From: Clostridiales bacterium
Lineage (GTDB): Bacteria > Bacillota > Clostridia > Oscillospirales > CAG-272
Assembly (NCBI GenBank): GCA_016282315.1
Contig: JAEEKG010000096.1
Coordinates: 68,447 to 104,841, forward strand
Direction: 5' to 3'
Length of the DNA: 36,395 nt
Shown: in pieces, positions 14,336-21,927 of the stretch
Layout: the number at the start of each line of letters is the position of its first letter
Numbering within the stretch: the stretch's first letter is position 1
Made by a program: the position numbers and the translations under genes
The notes under the pieces: generated by a model
What the model was told of the DNA's origin: nothing
The model's input: only the letters and a program-made list of their open reading frames with translations
Databases searched by the model: none

Positions 14336-15184
14336 TTATACTGCTATAGGAATATTCTTAACTTGTTCGCCAGTCTTATAGTCATCAAGTCTTATATCGT
14401 CTGTAGTAAACTTATAAAAGTCTTTTATATCCGGATTGAGCCAGAACTTAGGAGCGTCATACTGCTCTCTTGTTATCAACTCTTTTATGATCGGAACATG
14501 TCTGTCATAAATATGCGCATCAGCGATGACATGAACAAACTCTCCCACTTCCATATCGGACACTTGAGCAATCATGTGCATAAGAACTGCATATTGACAA
14601 ACGTTCCAGTTGTTTGCAGCCAATACATCCTGAGATCTCTGATTGAGTATTCCGTTCAGAACAAGCTTTCCGGTTTCTTTATTAGTTGTAACATTAAATG
14701 TCATGCTATATGCACATGGATAAAGATTCATTTCAGACAAATCCGCATGAACATAAATGTTTGTCATAATTCTTCTGCTGAATGGATTATTCTTAAGATC
14801 ATACAAAACCCTGTCAACCTGGTCGAACATACCTTCTTTATACTTGTGTTTGACACTCATCTGGTATCCGTATGCTTTACCGATTGATCCATTCTCATCA
14901 GCCCACTCATCCCAAACTGTGGACTTTAAATCATGGATGTTATTGGATTTTTTCTGCCAGATCCAAAGCATTTCATCTGTACAGCTCTTTATAGCAGTTC
15001 TTCTCAGAGTTATTGCCGGAAATTCTTTTTTCAGATCATATCTGTTGACAACACCGAATTTTTTAATCGTGTATGCTGGTGTCCCGTCTTCCCATTTCGG
15101 TCTTACCTTTTCACCTTCTGTACTCGTTCCGTTCTCGAGAATATCTTTACACATATCTACGAAAATCTTGTCTGCCATACTCAT
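14336..15184 (-). CDS. thyA: Thymidylate synthase
   Basis: A 282-residue ThyA converting dUMP to dTMP with methylenetetrahydrofolate. The catalytic Cys157 sits in LYPCAYSM, and the RSQD block plus NNWNVCQYAVLMHMIAQ and DAHIYDRHVP match the phosphate- and nucleotide-binding regions. The canonical PCHT is PCAY here, a variant I believe recurs in some Clostridia but cannot verify. I chose ATG 15184, since GAGGTGA lies upstream with good spacing, over the in-frame GTG at 15193 that overlaps this ribosome binding site. It is followed directly by folA and preceded by an acetyltransferase and dCMP deaminase, giving a dTMP synthesis cluster. Confidence 0.95.
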   Translation of the reverse strand: MSMADKIFVDMCKDILENGTSTEGEKVRPKWEDGTPAYTIKKFGVVNRYDLKKEFPAITLRRTAIKSCTDEMLWIWQKKSNNIHDLKSTVWDEWADENGSIGKAYGYQMSVKHKYKEGMFDQVDRVLYDLKNNPFSRRIMTNIYVHADLSEMNLYPCAYSMTFNVTTNKETGKLVLNGILNQRSQDVLAANNWNVCQYAVLMHMIAQVSDMEVGEFVHVIADAHIYDRHVPIIKELITREQYDAPKFWLNPDIKDFYKFTTDDIRLDDYKTGEQVKNIPIAV

Positions 15185-15237
15185 AAAAATCACCTCAATT
15201 TAATGTGTTTTTTTTCTTGGTCGCGAAAACAGTTGTA

Positions 15238-15504
15238 TCACTGTTCATTTTTCTTCTTTGATAGATAATCCTTAACATATGAGCAAGTAGCTTCAAAAGT
15301 TGCGCCCCTGCTTTGAATTTCAGCGATTGCAAGCTCTACAAGCTGCCCTGCAATTCCTTGTCCGGATAGGGATTTGTCGACAAAAGTGCGAAAAATGACA
15401 TATTTGTTGGGCTCATCTGCTTTCTTTTCAAAATCTATTTCGGCAACAATTTTACCATCGCTGTCGAGCGAATAGATTCGATTGTTCTTCTTTATGAAAT
15501 CCAT
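15238..15504 (-). CDS. Small GNAT-family N-acetyltransferase (YjdJ-type)
   Basis: An 88-residue single-domain protein resembling the COG2388 minimal GNAT group. VIFRTFVDKSLSGQGIAGQLVE is the acetyl-CoA pyrophosphate-binding loop (GQGIAG in place of GxGxxG), followed by the ATCSYVKDYL helix. Such proteins are about 90-100 residues in most Bacillota and have no assigned substrate. It begins two bases after the dCMP deaminase stop with no clear ribosome binding site, so translation is likely coupled. Confidence 0.85.
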   Translation of the reverse strand: MDFIKKNNRIYSLDSDGKIVAEIDFEKKADEPNKYVIFRTFVDKSLSGQGIAGQLVELAIAEIQSRGATFEATCSYVKDYLSKKKNEQ

Positions 15505-15506
15505 AA

Positions 15507-15986
15507 TTATACACTTACGACTATGTCTCTGCCTTCAGGAATAAACTGTCTTGTCTTTACTCCTGCCATTTTAAGCATGAATTTAGATGCCTTTGTGCCT
15601 TCGGTGTCAGCGTATTTATCGCTCATATATATAACTTCTCTGATACCTGACTGAATAATAGCCTTTGTACACTCATTACATGGGAACAAAGATACATAGA
15701 TCTTGGCATTCTTGAGAGAGCCTTTTCCGTAGTTCAGAATGGCATTGAGTTCTGCATGACAAACGTATGCATACTTAGTGTCGAGAAATCCTCCTTCTCT
15801 TTCCCAAGGCATTTTATCGTCATCACATCCGGCAGGCATTCCGTTATATCCAACAGACAATATCTTGTTGTTTTCATCAACAATGCAAGCTCCGACCTGT
15901 GTGTTGTTGTCTTTACTTCTCTCGGCGCTGAGAAGTGCTATTCCCATAAAATATTGGTCCCAAGAAATGTAATCCTGTCTTTTCAT
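15507..15986 (-). CDS. dCMP deaminase (ComEB-type cytidine/deoxycytidylate deaminase)
   Basis: A 159-residue zinc deaminase. The catalytic HAE (77-79) and PCNEC (Cys103, Cys106) zinc ligands are present, with RSKDNNTQVGACIVDENN before and SVGYNGMPAGCDD as the substrate-side loop typical of dCMP deaminases. It deaminates dCMP to dUMP, the ThyA substrate. GGAGG lies 10 bases upstream of the ATG. It lies in the same run of genes as thyA and folA, with one small acetyltransferase between. Members are usually regulated by dCTP/dTTP, but no regulatory motif can be assigned here. Confidence 0.94.
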   Translation of the reverse strand: MKRQDYISWDQYFMGIALLSAERSKDNNTQVGACIVDENNKILSVGYNGMPAGCDDDKMPWEREGGFLDTKYAYVCHAELNAILNYGKGSLKNAKIYVSLFPCNECTKAIIQSGIREVIYMSDKYADTEGTKASKFMLKMAGVKTRQFIPEGRDIVVSV

Positions 15987-16041
15987 TTTGTTTTTTCCTC
16001 CAAATTGCTAAAGAATGTGTTTTTAGAGCTAAAATTAGCCT

Positions 16042-16707
16042 TTATTTTGCGATTTCAATCAGTTCCAGTAATTTTCCCTTAAGAAAATCTTTTGACGTCA
16101 CACGGATTGCATCCATGCCCATATCGATAGCTCCATTGACGTTTATTTCCCTGTCATCGAAAAACAGACATTCAGATGGAACCAAATTGTTCTTTTCAAA
16201 AAACTTTTGATAGATAATCGGGTGAGGCTTTATCTCATGAATTTCATGTGAAAACAAACAGCCGTCTATATAGTTCAAGAAATATCCGTCACCCAGCTGC
16301 ATCTGAAAAGTAGTGCTGGAATAGTTTGACAACAAAAATAGTTTGTATCCGACCTTTTTCAATTCGGGAAGCAAGTCCCATATGTCATAATACGGGACAG
16401 CAAACTCTCCCATGTGATCAAACATTGCCCTGATATTCTTTTCGTCTTCTTTATACTTTTCACAAAACAGGTCTATTACCTGGTAGAAAGTGTAATTCTC
16501 ATAGTCGAACTCACTCCAGAGTTCATCTTTTCCAAGGGTTCGGATAATCCTTGACATCTCTTCTTTGTCATATCCGTATTTATCTGCCATCACTCCGGCA
16601 AAATTGTATGTCGTCAGTACCTCACCGACATCAAATACTATATTTCTGTATTTCTTCACTTGTATTTTCTTCTCTCTTTTGCATTTTATATTTTTGTTTT
16701 CGCGCAT
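16042..16707 (-). CDS. HAD-IA family hydrolase (YihX-like)
   Basis: A 221-residue phosphatase-like HAD protein. The nucleophile Asp26 lies in IVFDVGEVL, the DxGxV signature of the YihX/epoxide-hydrolase-N-like HAD subfamily. Motif II LFLLSNYS, the Lys motif KPHPIIYQKF and the acidic motif LFFDDREINVNGA follow in order. Likely substrates are small phosphometabolites. The ATG overlaps the previous stop (TAATG), giving coupled translation; a GTG at codon 17 is a weaker alternative because the N-terminal KCKREKKIQ stretch looks extra. It lies between the MazG-like gene and dCMP deaminase. Confidence 0.86.
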   Translation of the reverse strand: MRENKNIKCKREKKIQVKKYRNIVFDVGEVLTTYNFAGVMADKYGYDKEEMSRIIRTLGKDELWSEFDYENYTFYQVIDLFCEKYKEDEKNIRAMFDHMGEFAVPYYDIWDLLPELKKVGYKLFLLSNYSSTTFQMQLGDGYFLNYIDGCLFSHEIHEIKPHPIIYQKFFEKNNLVPSECLFFDDREINVNGAIDMGMDAIRVTSKDFLKGKLLELIEIAK

Positions 16708-17045
16708 TATAGCTCATTGTACTTTGTTGATTTGCCGTATGACTTTTCAATAGGATACTTTTTCCGGTTAACTTCGAGTTTTTTTCTGACTATTTCTTCG
16801 ATGTCCATTCCTCTGTTGTCTGCGAGCAACATACAATACATGAAAACATCAGCAAGTTCTTCTTCGATTTTATCTCTCTTTCCTTCAACTTCCAGGTCTT
16901 TACCTGACCACTGAAAGATTTCAAGGAGTTCAGCCGCTTCTATAGATATGCAAATTGCCAGATCTTTCGGATTATGAAATTGTTTCCAGTTTCTTTCATC
17001 ACGAAAACTTGTCACTTCTTTTTTTAATTCATCAAAGGAACTCAT
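16707..17045 (-). CDS. MazG-like nucleotide pyrophosphohydrolase
   Basis: A 112-residue all-alpha NTP-PPase. The metal-binding acidic motifs are ISIEAAELLEIFQW (EAAELLE) and EELADVFMYCMLLAD, as in the MazG/RS21-C6 (dCTPP1-type) group. These hydrolyse non-canonical or surplus (d)NTPs to NMP plus pyrophosphate. The 4-bp overlap with the membrane protein upstream and the one-base overlap with the HAD gene downstream place it in a coupled series. The dCMP deaminase two genes later would accept a dCMP product, a plausible link. Confidence 0.85.
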   Translation of the reverse strand: MSSFDELKKEVTSFRDERNWKQFHNPKDLAICISIEAAELLEIFQWSGKDLEVEGKRDKIEEELADVFMYCMLLADNRGMDIEEIVRKKLEVNRKKYPIEKSYGKSTKYNEL

Positions 17046-17716
17046 TCTTCTTTCCCCTTTTTTGTTTTAATTCTATTAAGTTTCCATATAGCTAGACCAA
17101 TTCCATAAGTAGAAATCGTAAACAATGGAATCATTACAAGCACAGACTTATATCCGAACATGAAGAATTTATACCAATCATACCCTTCTTCAACAACGCC
17201 ATTCGTCATGTGAACGATTGAAACTAATATGTAATATATTCCATATACCAAGAAAGGTATGAGAGTCAAAAATGTATTGTAGAATTTTAAATCATTGGAT
17301 TTTTCAAATACCAGGAATACTACTATACTGAGTATAGGATTAAAGAGGTGCATAAAGAAGTTGTATGCTTTGAACAGTCCGAAGATGCCTAGTGAACTAT
17401 ATGCAAACGGAGTTAAAAAACACACCGTTACTATCATTGTTAATGCAACTGAACATGTTGCCAACAACTTCAATGTTTTAGACCAAATCGGAATATCTGT
17501 CCTTTTTCCTTTAAGCACCTGGCCCTGTTGAAAAGCTGTAATAGCAGCTGAGACAGCCATCAAAATATTTGAATCAACCGTAAAGAATTTGAATGCTTCC
17601 AACCTAACAGAAGACAATACTCCCGGTGTTGAAAAAAACATCATCCAGATTGTCGAAAACATCACAAGAATCACAATTCCTATATTTATGATGAAAGCTA
17701 CTCTTGTTTTATTCAT
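17042..17716 (-). CDS. Pr6Pr-family integral membrane protein
   Basis: A 224-residue protein with six hydrophobic spans. The FFTVDSNILMAVSAAI region after the first extracellular loop, and the HLFNPILSIVVFL segment, match the Pr6Pr/FAR-17a-like membrane family, which has no firm biochemical role. I chose ATG 17716, with GGAG six bases upstream, over the upstream TTG at 17734. Its stop overlaps the MazG-like start by 4 bases (ATGA). It follows the phosphatase gene by 18 bases. Confidence 0.78.
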   Translation of the reverse strand: MNKTRVAFIINIGIVILVMFSTIWMMFFSTPGVLSSVRLEAFKFFTVDSNILMAVSAAITAFQQGQVLKGKRTDIPIWSKTLKLLATCSVALTMIVTVCFLTPFAYSSLGIFGLFKAYNFFMHLFNPILSIVVFLVFEKSNDLKFYNTFLTLIPFLVYGIYYILVSIVHMTNGVVEEGYDWYKFFMFGYKSVLVMIPLFTISTYGIGLAIWKLNRIKTKKGKEE

Positions 17717-17734
17717 GTTATTCTCCAAAGGCAA

Positions 17735-18514
17735 TCATTCGATTGTCATGTAATCTATAAAGGATTTTTTCATTTCATCTGTTATTCCGAGCTTATCTCT
17801 TACAAAGTTATCTATTCCGCCGTATTTTTCATTTATTGTATCGAAAGCAGATCTAAGATACTCTGTTCTTGCAATATATAAACCTCTCACTTTTCTTGCT
17901 TTTTTTATACTTCTGTACGCAAACAAAACAAGTCCGTAATACTTGTTGCCTCTTCTCATAGCTGTTTTATTGGTGTACATATAGTCTTCGTATATCTTAT
18001 GCTCATCAACACCCAATATGGACAAGATTAGTGCAGACACTACTCCGCACCTGTCTTTTCCCTCAGTGCAATGCCATAATATTGAGCCTTCCCTGTTATT
18101 GACTATAGCTTGAACTGCAATTTTTAATGCTTCAACACTATCGTCGTCAGTCACCATTTTAATGTACAGCGTCGACAAATGGGGCATCATTTCCAAGACT
18201 TGTTTCCTGTCATTTGCCATTTCGTGAGTAATCCCAAGAGTTGAGGCTTTGAAAACAGGGTCACTTATCAAAACGACATCGTCACCAATTTTGTCTTGTT
18301 TTTCATTTATTTCTATATTTGTCCTCAAATCGATTACTTTTTTCAATTCGTGATTTGTTTTTAAATCCTCCAAATCCTCTTCGGTTAACAATCCCAGATG
18401 AGCGCTTCTAATTATTTTGTTTGAACGGATTGTTTTTCCGTCTTTAGTTACAATTCCTCTGAAGTCCCTTATGTTTCTTACGCTTTTGTACTTAAATACT
18501 CTGTTTTCTTTCAT
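17735..18514 (-). CDS. Tyrosine/serine protein phosphatase (PTP, Y_phosphatase3 type)
   Basis: A 259-residue phosphatase. The P-loop HCTEGKDRCG runs from His148 to Gly157, with nucleophile Cys149 and Arg155. N-terminal signatures NIRDFRGI and IRSAHLGLLTEEDLEDL, and IDLRTNIE before the catalytic domain, fit the bacterial tyrosine-phosphatase/MptpB-like family. The HCxxGKDR loop with Lys/Asp is shared with enzymes that also hydrolyse phosphoinositides, so the substrate is open. The ATG overlaps the acetyltransferase stop by 4 bases. Confidence 0.92.
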   Translation of the reverse strand: MKENRVFKYKSVRNIRDFRGIVTKDGKTIRSNKIIRSAHLGLLTEEDLEDLKTNHELKKVIDLRTNIEINEKQDKIGDDVVLISDPVFKASTLGITHEMANDRKQVLEMMPHLSTLYIKMVTDDDSVEALKIAVQAIVNNREGSILWHCTEGKDRCGVVSALILSILGVDEHKIYEDYMYTNKTAMRRGNKYYGLVLFAYRSIKKARKVRGLYIARTEYLRSAFDTINEKYGGIDNFVRDKLGITDEMKKSFIDYMTIE

Positions 18515-19035
18515 ACCCTTGACTTTTTTATCTCCATGTAAACACAGTGGTGTTTAATTCCTCTGTACTCTAATTCTTCAGCAAACTCAATTTCCTTCAG
18601 ACCGCTTTTTTCCATGACCCTTCTGCTTGCCTTGTTCTCTTCAAAAAAGCCTGCCCTAACTGTATCAAAACCAATTCTGAACAGCTCAGATATTATTGCC
18701 TTGAATGCTTCTGTCGCATACCCGTTGTTTTTGTAATCGGGGTGTATGACATAACCCATTTCAATTGTTTTATTCTCAACATTGACCTGATTAAAGAATC
18801 CAATCAAACGATTATCTAAAAACACTCCGTAAACAACTCTTTGAGTGTCGTTCGACAGCTGAACAAATCTGTTGAACATTTTTTCCGCTTCTGATTCACT
18901 TTCAAAATCAGGAATCATATACGTCTTCTTAATTTCATTACAATACAATATGTCCATCATTTGTTGTCTGCTATCCTGATTAATAGGATGCAGATCTAAC
19001 CTGTCGGTCTTCAAAAACAAATCCCTGTTTATCAT
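18511..19035 (-). CDS. GNAT N-acetyltransferase (RimJ/RimL type)
   Basis: A 174-residue acetyltransferase. It opens with FLKTDRLDLHPI, the classic RimJ/RimL start, and carries IEMGYVIHPDYKNNGYATEAFKAII as the acetyl-CoA loop (NNGYATE) and FFEENKASRRVMEKSGL near the C-terminus. It probably acetylates a protein N-terminus or small amine. Start ATG overlaps the flavodoxin-like stop by 4 bases (ATGA), so it is translationally coupled. Confidence 0.9.
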   Translation of the reverse strand: MINRDLFLKTDRLDLHPINQDSRQQMMDILYCNEIKKTYMIPDFESESEAEKMFNRFVQLSNDTQRVVYGVFLDNRLIGFFNQVNVENKTIEMGYVIHPDYKNNGYATEAFKAIISELFRIGFDTVRAGFFEENKASRRVMEKSGLKEIEFAEELEYRGIKHHCVYMEIKKSRV

Positions 19036-19475
19036 AAAGTCTCAAGTAATTTTTCCAAATTGCTGTTATCTTTTGGTTCTTTAATTACAACGACACTTGA
19101 GCCAGGATATTCTTTTTCTATTCTCGCTATTGCTTTAGGAGCTTCACCTGAGCCGCTGTAAAGAACAAATGATACTTTTTTATCCTTTAAACTGAGGTCA
19201 TTTAACACCGTGTTTATTGGGGTGGAAAATCTGGAATTCCAAATAGGAGAACCTATTATGACTTCATCAAATTCATCAAGGTTTTTGTTGTAGTCTTTAA
19301 GTTTTTCTTTCTTCTTTATTGATGCAGCAAAGCCTCCAGATAATATTGACCAGAATCTTGATCTAGGAAACGGTTTAGCGTTTTCGACTTTTCTGATTGA
19401 TATACCTTTTTTTTCGAGAATTGAAGCAACTTTATCTCCATTGCCAAACATTGAATAGTAATATAAAACTCTCAT
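19032..19475 (-). CDS. Flavodoxin-like protein
   Basis: A 147-residue protein beginning with MRVLYYYSMFGNGDKVASILEK, the FMN phosphate-binding loop layout (YSxxGN), then EVIIGSPIWNSRFSTPINTVL and VLYSGSGEAPKA, the second and third flavin loops of flavodoxins and NADPH-reductase-like relatives. Probably an FMN electron carrier or small quinone/flavin reductase. First gene of the long minus-strand operon, with AGGAG before the ATG and a TATAAT-type -10 at 19510-19505 or 19515-19510. Confidence 0.84.
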   Translation of the reverse strand: MRVLYYYSMFGNGDKVASILEKKGISIRKVENAKPFPRSRFWSILSGGFAASIKKKEKLKDYNKNLDEFDEVIIGSPIWNSRFSTPINTVLNDLSLKDKKVSFVLYSGSGEAPKAIARIEKEYPGSSVVVIKEPKDNSNLEKLLETL

Positions 19476-19504
19476 GCTTTTCTCCTATGCGCATAATTAT
19501 ACAA

Positions 19505-19532
19505 ATTATATTATAGCATATATTAATGCAAA
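19505..19532 (-). promoter_or_regulatory. Candidate promoter of the long minus-strand operon
   Basis: Minus strand TTTGCA (19532-19527), 16-base spacer, TATAAT (19510-19505). A second overlapping TATAAT (19515-19510) makes the -10 certain in kind but not in exact position; the -35 is weak. Confidence 0.5.
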
Positions 19533-19565
19533 GAAAAAACCAAAAATTAATAAAATTTATTGCTG

Positions 19566-19594
19566 TTGAGAAAATAATGGAAATAGAGTAAAAT
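19566..19594 (+). promoter_or_regulatory. Promoter of the BNR/sialidase-like gene
   Basis: TTGAGA (19566-19571), 17-base spacer, TAAAAT (19589-19594). It is divergent from the flavodoxin-like gene and about 35 bases before the start codon. Confidence 0.65.
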
Positions 19595-19628
19595 TGAAGT
19601 GCAAAACAAACTGACTGGGGGTGAACAT

Positions 19629-20660
19629 ATGAGCTTGCAAAAATACGTAATAAGCCGAGATGATTCAATATATGAAGCGTTTCCTGATGTGACAATTACA
19701 CCAAATGGAAAACTGATTTGTGTTTACACTGAGTGTAATGCTCATGCAGACAGAAACAATTCCAGAATAGTAATACGAGAAAGTGTTGATAAAGGCAGAA
19801 CTTGGAGTGAAAAAAAGCCATTGACTGAATACACAACATTTGATGACTTTTACAATTGTTCTAGAATATCCACCCTTCCCGATGGAAGACTTGTTGTTAT
19901 TTGCGACAGAGTTTTCGGAAAAGAAAAACCAAATTCAAAAAATGAAGTGTACACATGGTTTTCCGGTGACAATGGAAAAAACTGGAGCAAGCCCATATTA
20001 ACTCCTGCAAATGGAATAGTGCCTGACAAATACAGAGTTTTAAAAACTGGACGTCATATTATTTCTTCTCACAAACATGGACCCTCCGGAAAGCTTGAAC
20101 AATACCTTTGGTATTCTGATGACGGAGGCAAAAGTTGGTCAGATCAAATAACTGTCGCTTCAGATGATAGATATAACCTATGCGAAGGGTGTATACTGGA
20201 GACTCCAGAAGGCGCATTAGTATGCTATTTGCGTGAGAATTCAATGATTGGTTATGACTGTATGAAAACCATTTCTTATGACAATGGTCAAAGTTGGTCA
20301 AAAGTAATAAATGTTCCTGTTCCGGCATGCCACAGACCTGTAGTAGGCTATTTATCTAATGGCGATATACTTATGACGTACAGGTTTATGCAAGGCGGCA
20401 AAGGATGGCTTGGTTATTGGACGCAAAATGTTTTTTCAGCTATTCTTCCAGGCGCACAAGTTACATGTGAGACACGTTCACAACAATCATCAAGGATTTT
20501 CCCTCTGGACTTTGACAGAAGTTCAAGCTCTGCTCTTGGCTACACAGGATGGGTTCACTTTGATGACGGAGAAATATACGTTGTCAATTACATTGTTGAT
20601 GATGCGCCCAAAGCACAAATAAGAGGCTATTCATTCAGACTTGAAGACACACTGCTATAA
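19629..20660 (+). CDS. Cytoplasmic BNR-repeat/sialidase-fold protein
   Basis: A 343-residue six-bladed propeller protein. Four Asp boxes are visible: SVDKGRTW (52-59), SGDNGKNW (112-119), SDDGGKSW (163-170) and SYDNGQSW (216-223). This is the sialidase superfamily pattern, although no FRIP motif is present near the N-terminus and the Arg triad cannot be assigned with confidence. No signal peptide is present, so any glycosidase activity would be on imported sugars. ATG 19629 has GGGGGTG upstream. It is monocistronic, divergent from the long operon. It may be an exo-sialidase-like enzyme or another BNR glycosidase. Confidence 0.8.
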   Translation: MSLQKYVISRDDSIYEAFPDVTITPNGKLICVYTECNAHADRNNSRIVIRESVDKGRTWSEKKPLTEYTTFDDFYNCSRISTLPDGRLVVICDRVFGKEKPNSKNEVYTWFSGDNGKNWSKPILTPANGIVPDKYRVLKTGRHIISSHKHGPSGKLEQYLWYSDDGGKSWSDQITVASDDRYNLCEGCILETPEGALVCYLRENSMIGYDCMKTISYDNGQSWSKVINVPVPACHRPVVGYLSNGDILMTYRFMQGGKGWLGYWTQNVFSAILPGAQVTCETRSQQSSRIFPLDFDRSSSSALGYTGWVHFDDGEIYVVNYIVDDAPKAQIRGYSFRLEDTLL

Positions 20661-20665
20661 AAAAT

Positions 20666-20695
20666 CAAGCTCGGTTTCATTGAAAACCGAGCTTG
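20666..20695. terminator. Bidirectional terminator between BNR gene and metK
   Basis: Perfect 12-bp stem CAAGCTCGGTTT/AAACCGAGCTTG with a six-base loop. The minus strand continues with ATTTTTTA, a good U tract for metK; the plus strand has only CATTTTATTTG. Confidence 0.85.
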
Positions 20696-20700
20696 TCATT

Positions 20701-21849
20701 TTATTTGATTTTTGCTTTGAGTTCATCAACTCTATTTGTCTTCTCCCATTCAACTCCCAAATCTTCTCTTCCCATATGTCCATATGCAGCCAGAGGACGA
20801 TAAATAGGATTTCTGAGTTTGAGATCTTTAATAATGGCTGATGGAGTGAAGTCAAATACTTCTTCAACTGCTTTTGCAATAATTTCATCTTCGACAACTC
20901 CGGTTCCGAATGTCTCAACCAGAATTGAAACAGGTTTTGCAATGCCAATGGCATATGCAAGTTGAATCTGACATCTCTTAGCAAGTCCGGCAGCAACTAC
21001 GTTTTTAGCAGCCCATCTTGCTGCATAAGCAGCAGATCTGTCGACCTTTGTAGGATCTTTTCCAGAGAAAGCTCCGCCTCCATGAGGAGCTGAACCACCA
21101 TATGTATCGACTATTATTTTTCTTCCTGTCAAACCGGAGTCTCCCTGAGGACCTCCGATAACAAATCTTCCCGTTGGATTGATGAAATACTTAGTATTAT
21201 CATCTATGAGTTCAGATGGAATTACAGGTTTTATGACGTATTCCTTTACGTCATTTTTTATTTGCGCCAACTCAACTTCAGGTGAATGCTGAGTAGATAC
21301 CACAATAGTGTCAATTCTCACAGGGTTGTGTTTTTCATCATATTCTACAGTAACTTGAGTTTTTCCGTCAGGTCTCAAATATCCAAGTGTTCCGTCTTTT
21401 CTTACTTCAGCAAGCCTCTTTGCAAGTTTGTGGCTTAGGGATATAGGAAGAGGCATCAATTCTTTTGTCTCATCACAAGCAAATCCGAACATAATGCCCT
21501 GATCGCCTGCTCCGCCAACTTCATCATTGGTACCAAGAGCTATGTCTTCTGACTGCTCATCAATGTTGACTATAACACCGCATGTGTCGCAGTCAAAGCC
21601 GTATTTAGCTCTGTCATAACCAATTTCTCTGACTACTTCCCTTACTATTTTCTGTATATCCACATAACAACTGGTACTTATTTCTCCCATTACGTGTACC
21701 AGACCCGTAGACACTGTTGTCTCACAAGCAACACGACCCTTTGGATCTTGTTCAAGTATAGCATCAAGCACAGCATCTGAAATCTGATCACATATTTTAT
21801 CCGGATGTCCTTCTGTTACAGATTCGGATGTAAATAAAGTGTGTCTCAT
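20701..21849 (-). CDS. metK: S-adenosylmethionine synthetase
   Basis: A 382-residue MetK, usual length about 380-400. [16 protein letters not shown] is the N-terminal ATP/metal segment, and [15 protein letters not shown] and [19 protein letters not shown] are the hallmark loops of the family. It makes SAM from methionine and ATP and works as a tetramer in the cytosol. It lies alone between the C69 dipeptidase and the BNR gene. I searched the 78-base upstream gap for a SAM riboswitch and saw none. Confidence 0.98.
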   Translation of the reverse strand: MRHTLFTSESVTEGHPDKICDQISDAVLDAILEQDPKGRVACETTVSTGLVHVMGEISTSCYVDIQKIVREVVREIGYDRAKYGFDCDTCGVIVNIDEQSEDIALGTNDEVGGAGDQGIMFGFACDETKELMPLPISLSHKLAKRLAEVRKDGTLGYLRPDGKTQVTVEYDEKHNPVRIDTIVVSTQHSPEVELAQIKNDVKEYVIKPVIPSELIDDNTKYFINPTGRFVIGGPQGDSGLTGRKIIVDTYGGSAPHGGGAFSGKDPTKVDRSAAYAARWAAKNVVAAGLAKRCQIQLAYAIGIAKPVSILVETFGTGVVEDEIIAKAVEEVFDFTPSAIIKDLKLRNPIYRPLAAYGHMGREDLGVEWEKTNRVDELKAKIK

Positions 21850-21927
21850 TATAACCTCTATTTTATTCTTACGATTTTGTCAAATTCTATCACAAACGGA
21901 ACAATTATTCCATATGCCAGGAAGTTA

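Noticed and set aside
21850..21927. Possible SAM riboswitch before metK
   Set aside because: The gap is only 78 bases and lacks the SAM-I core motifs.
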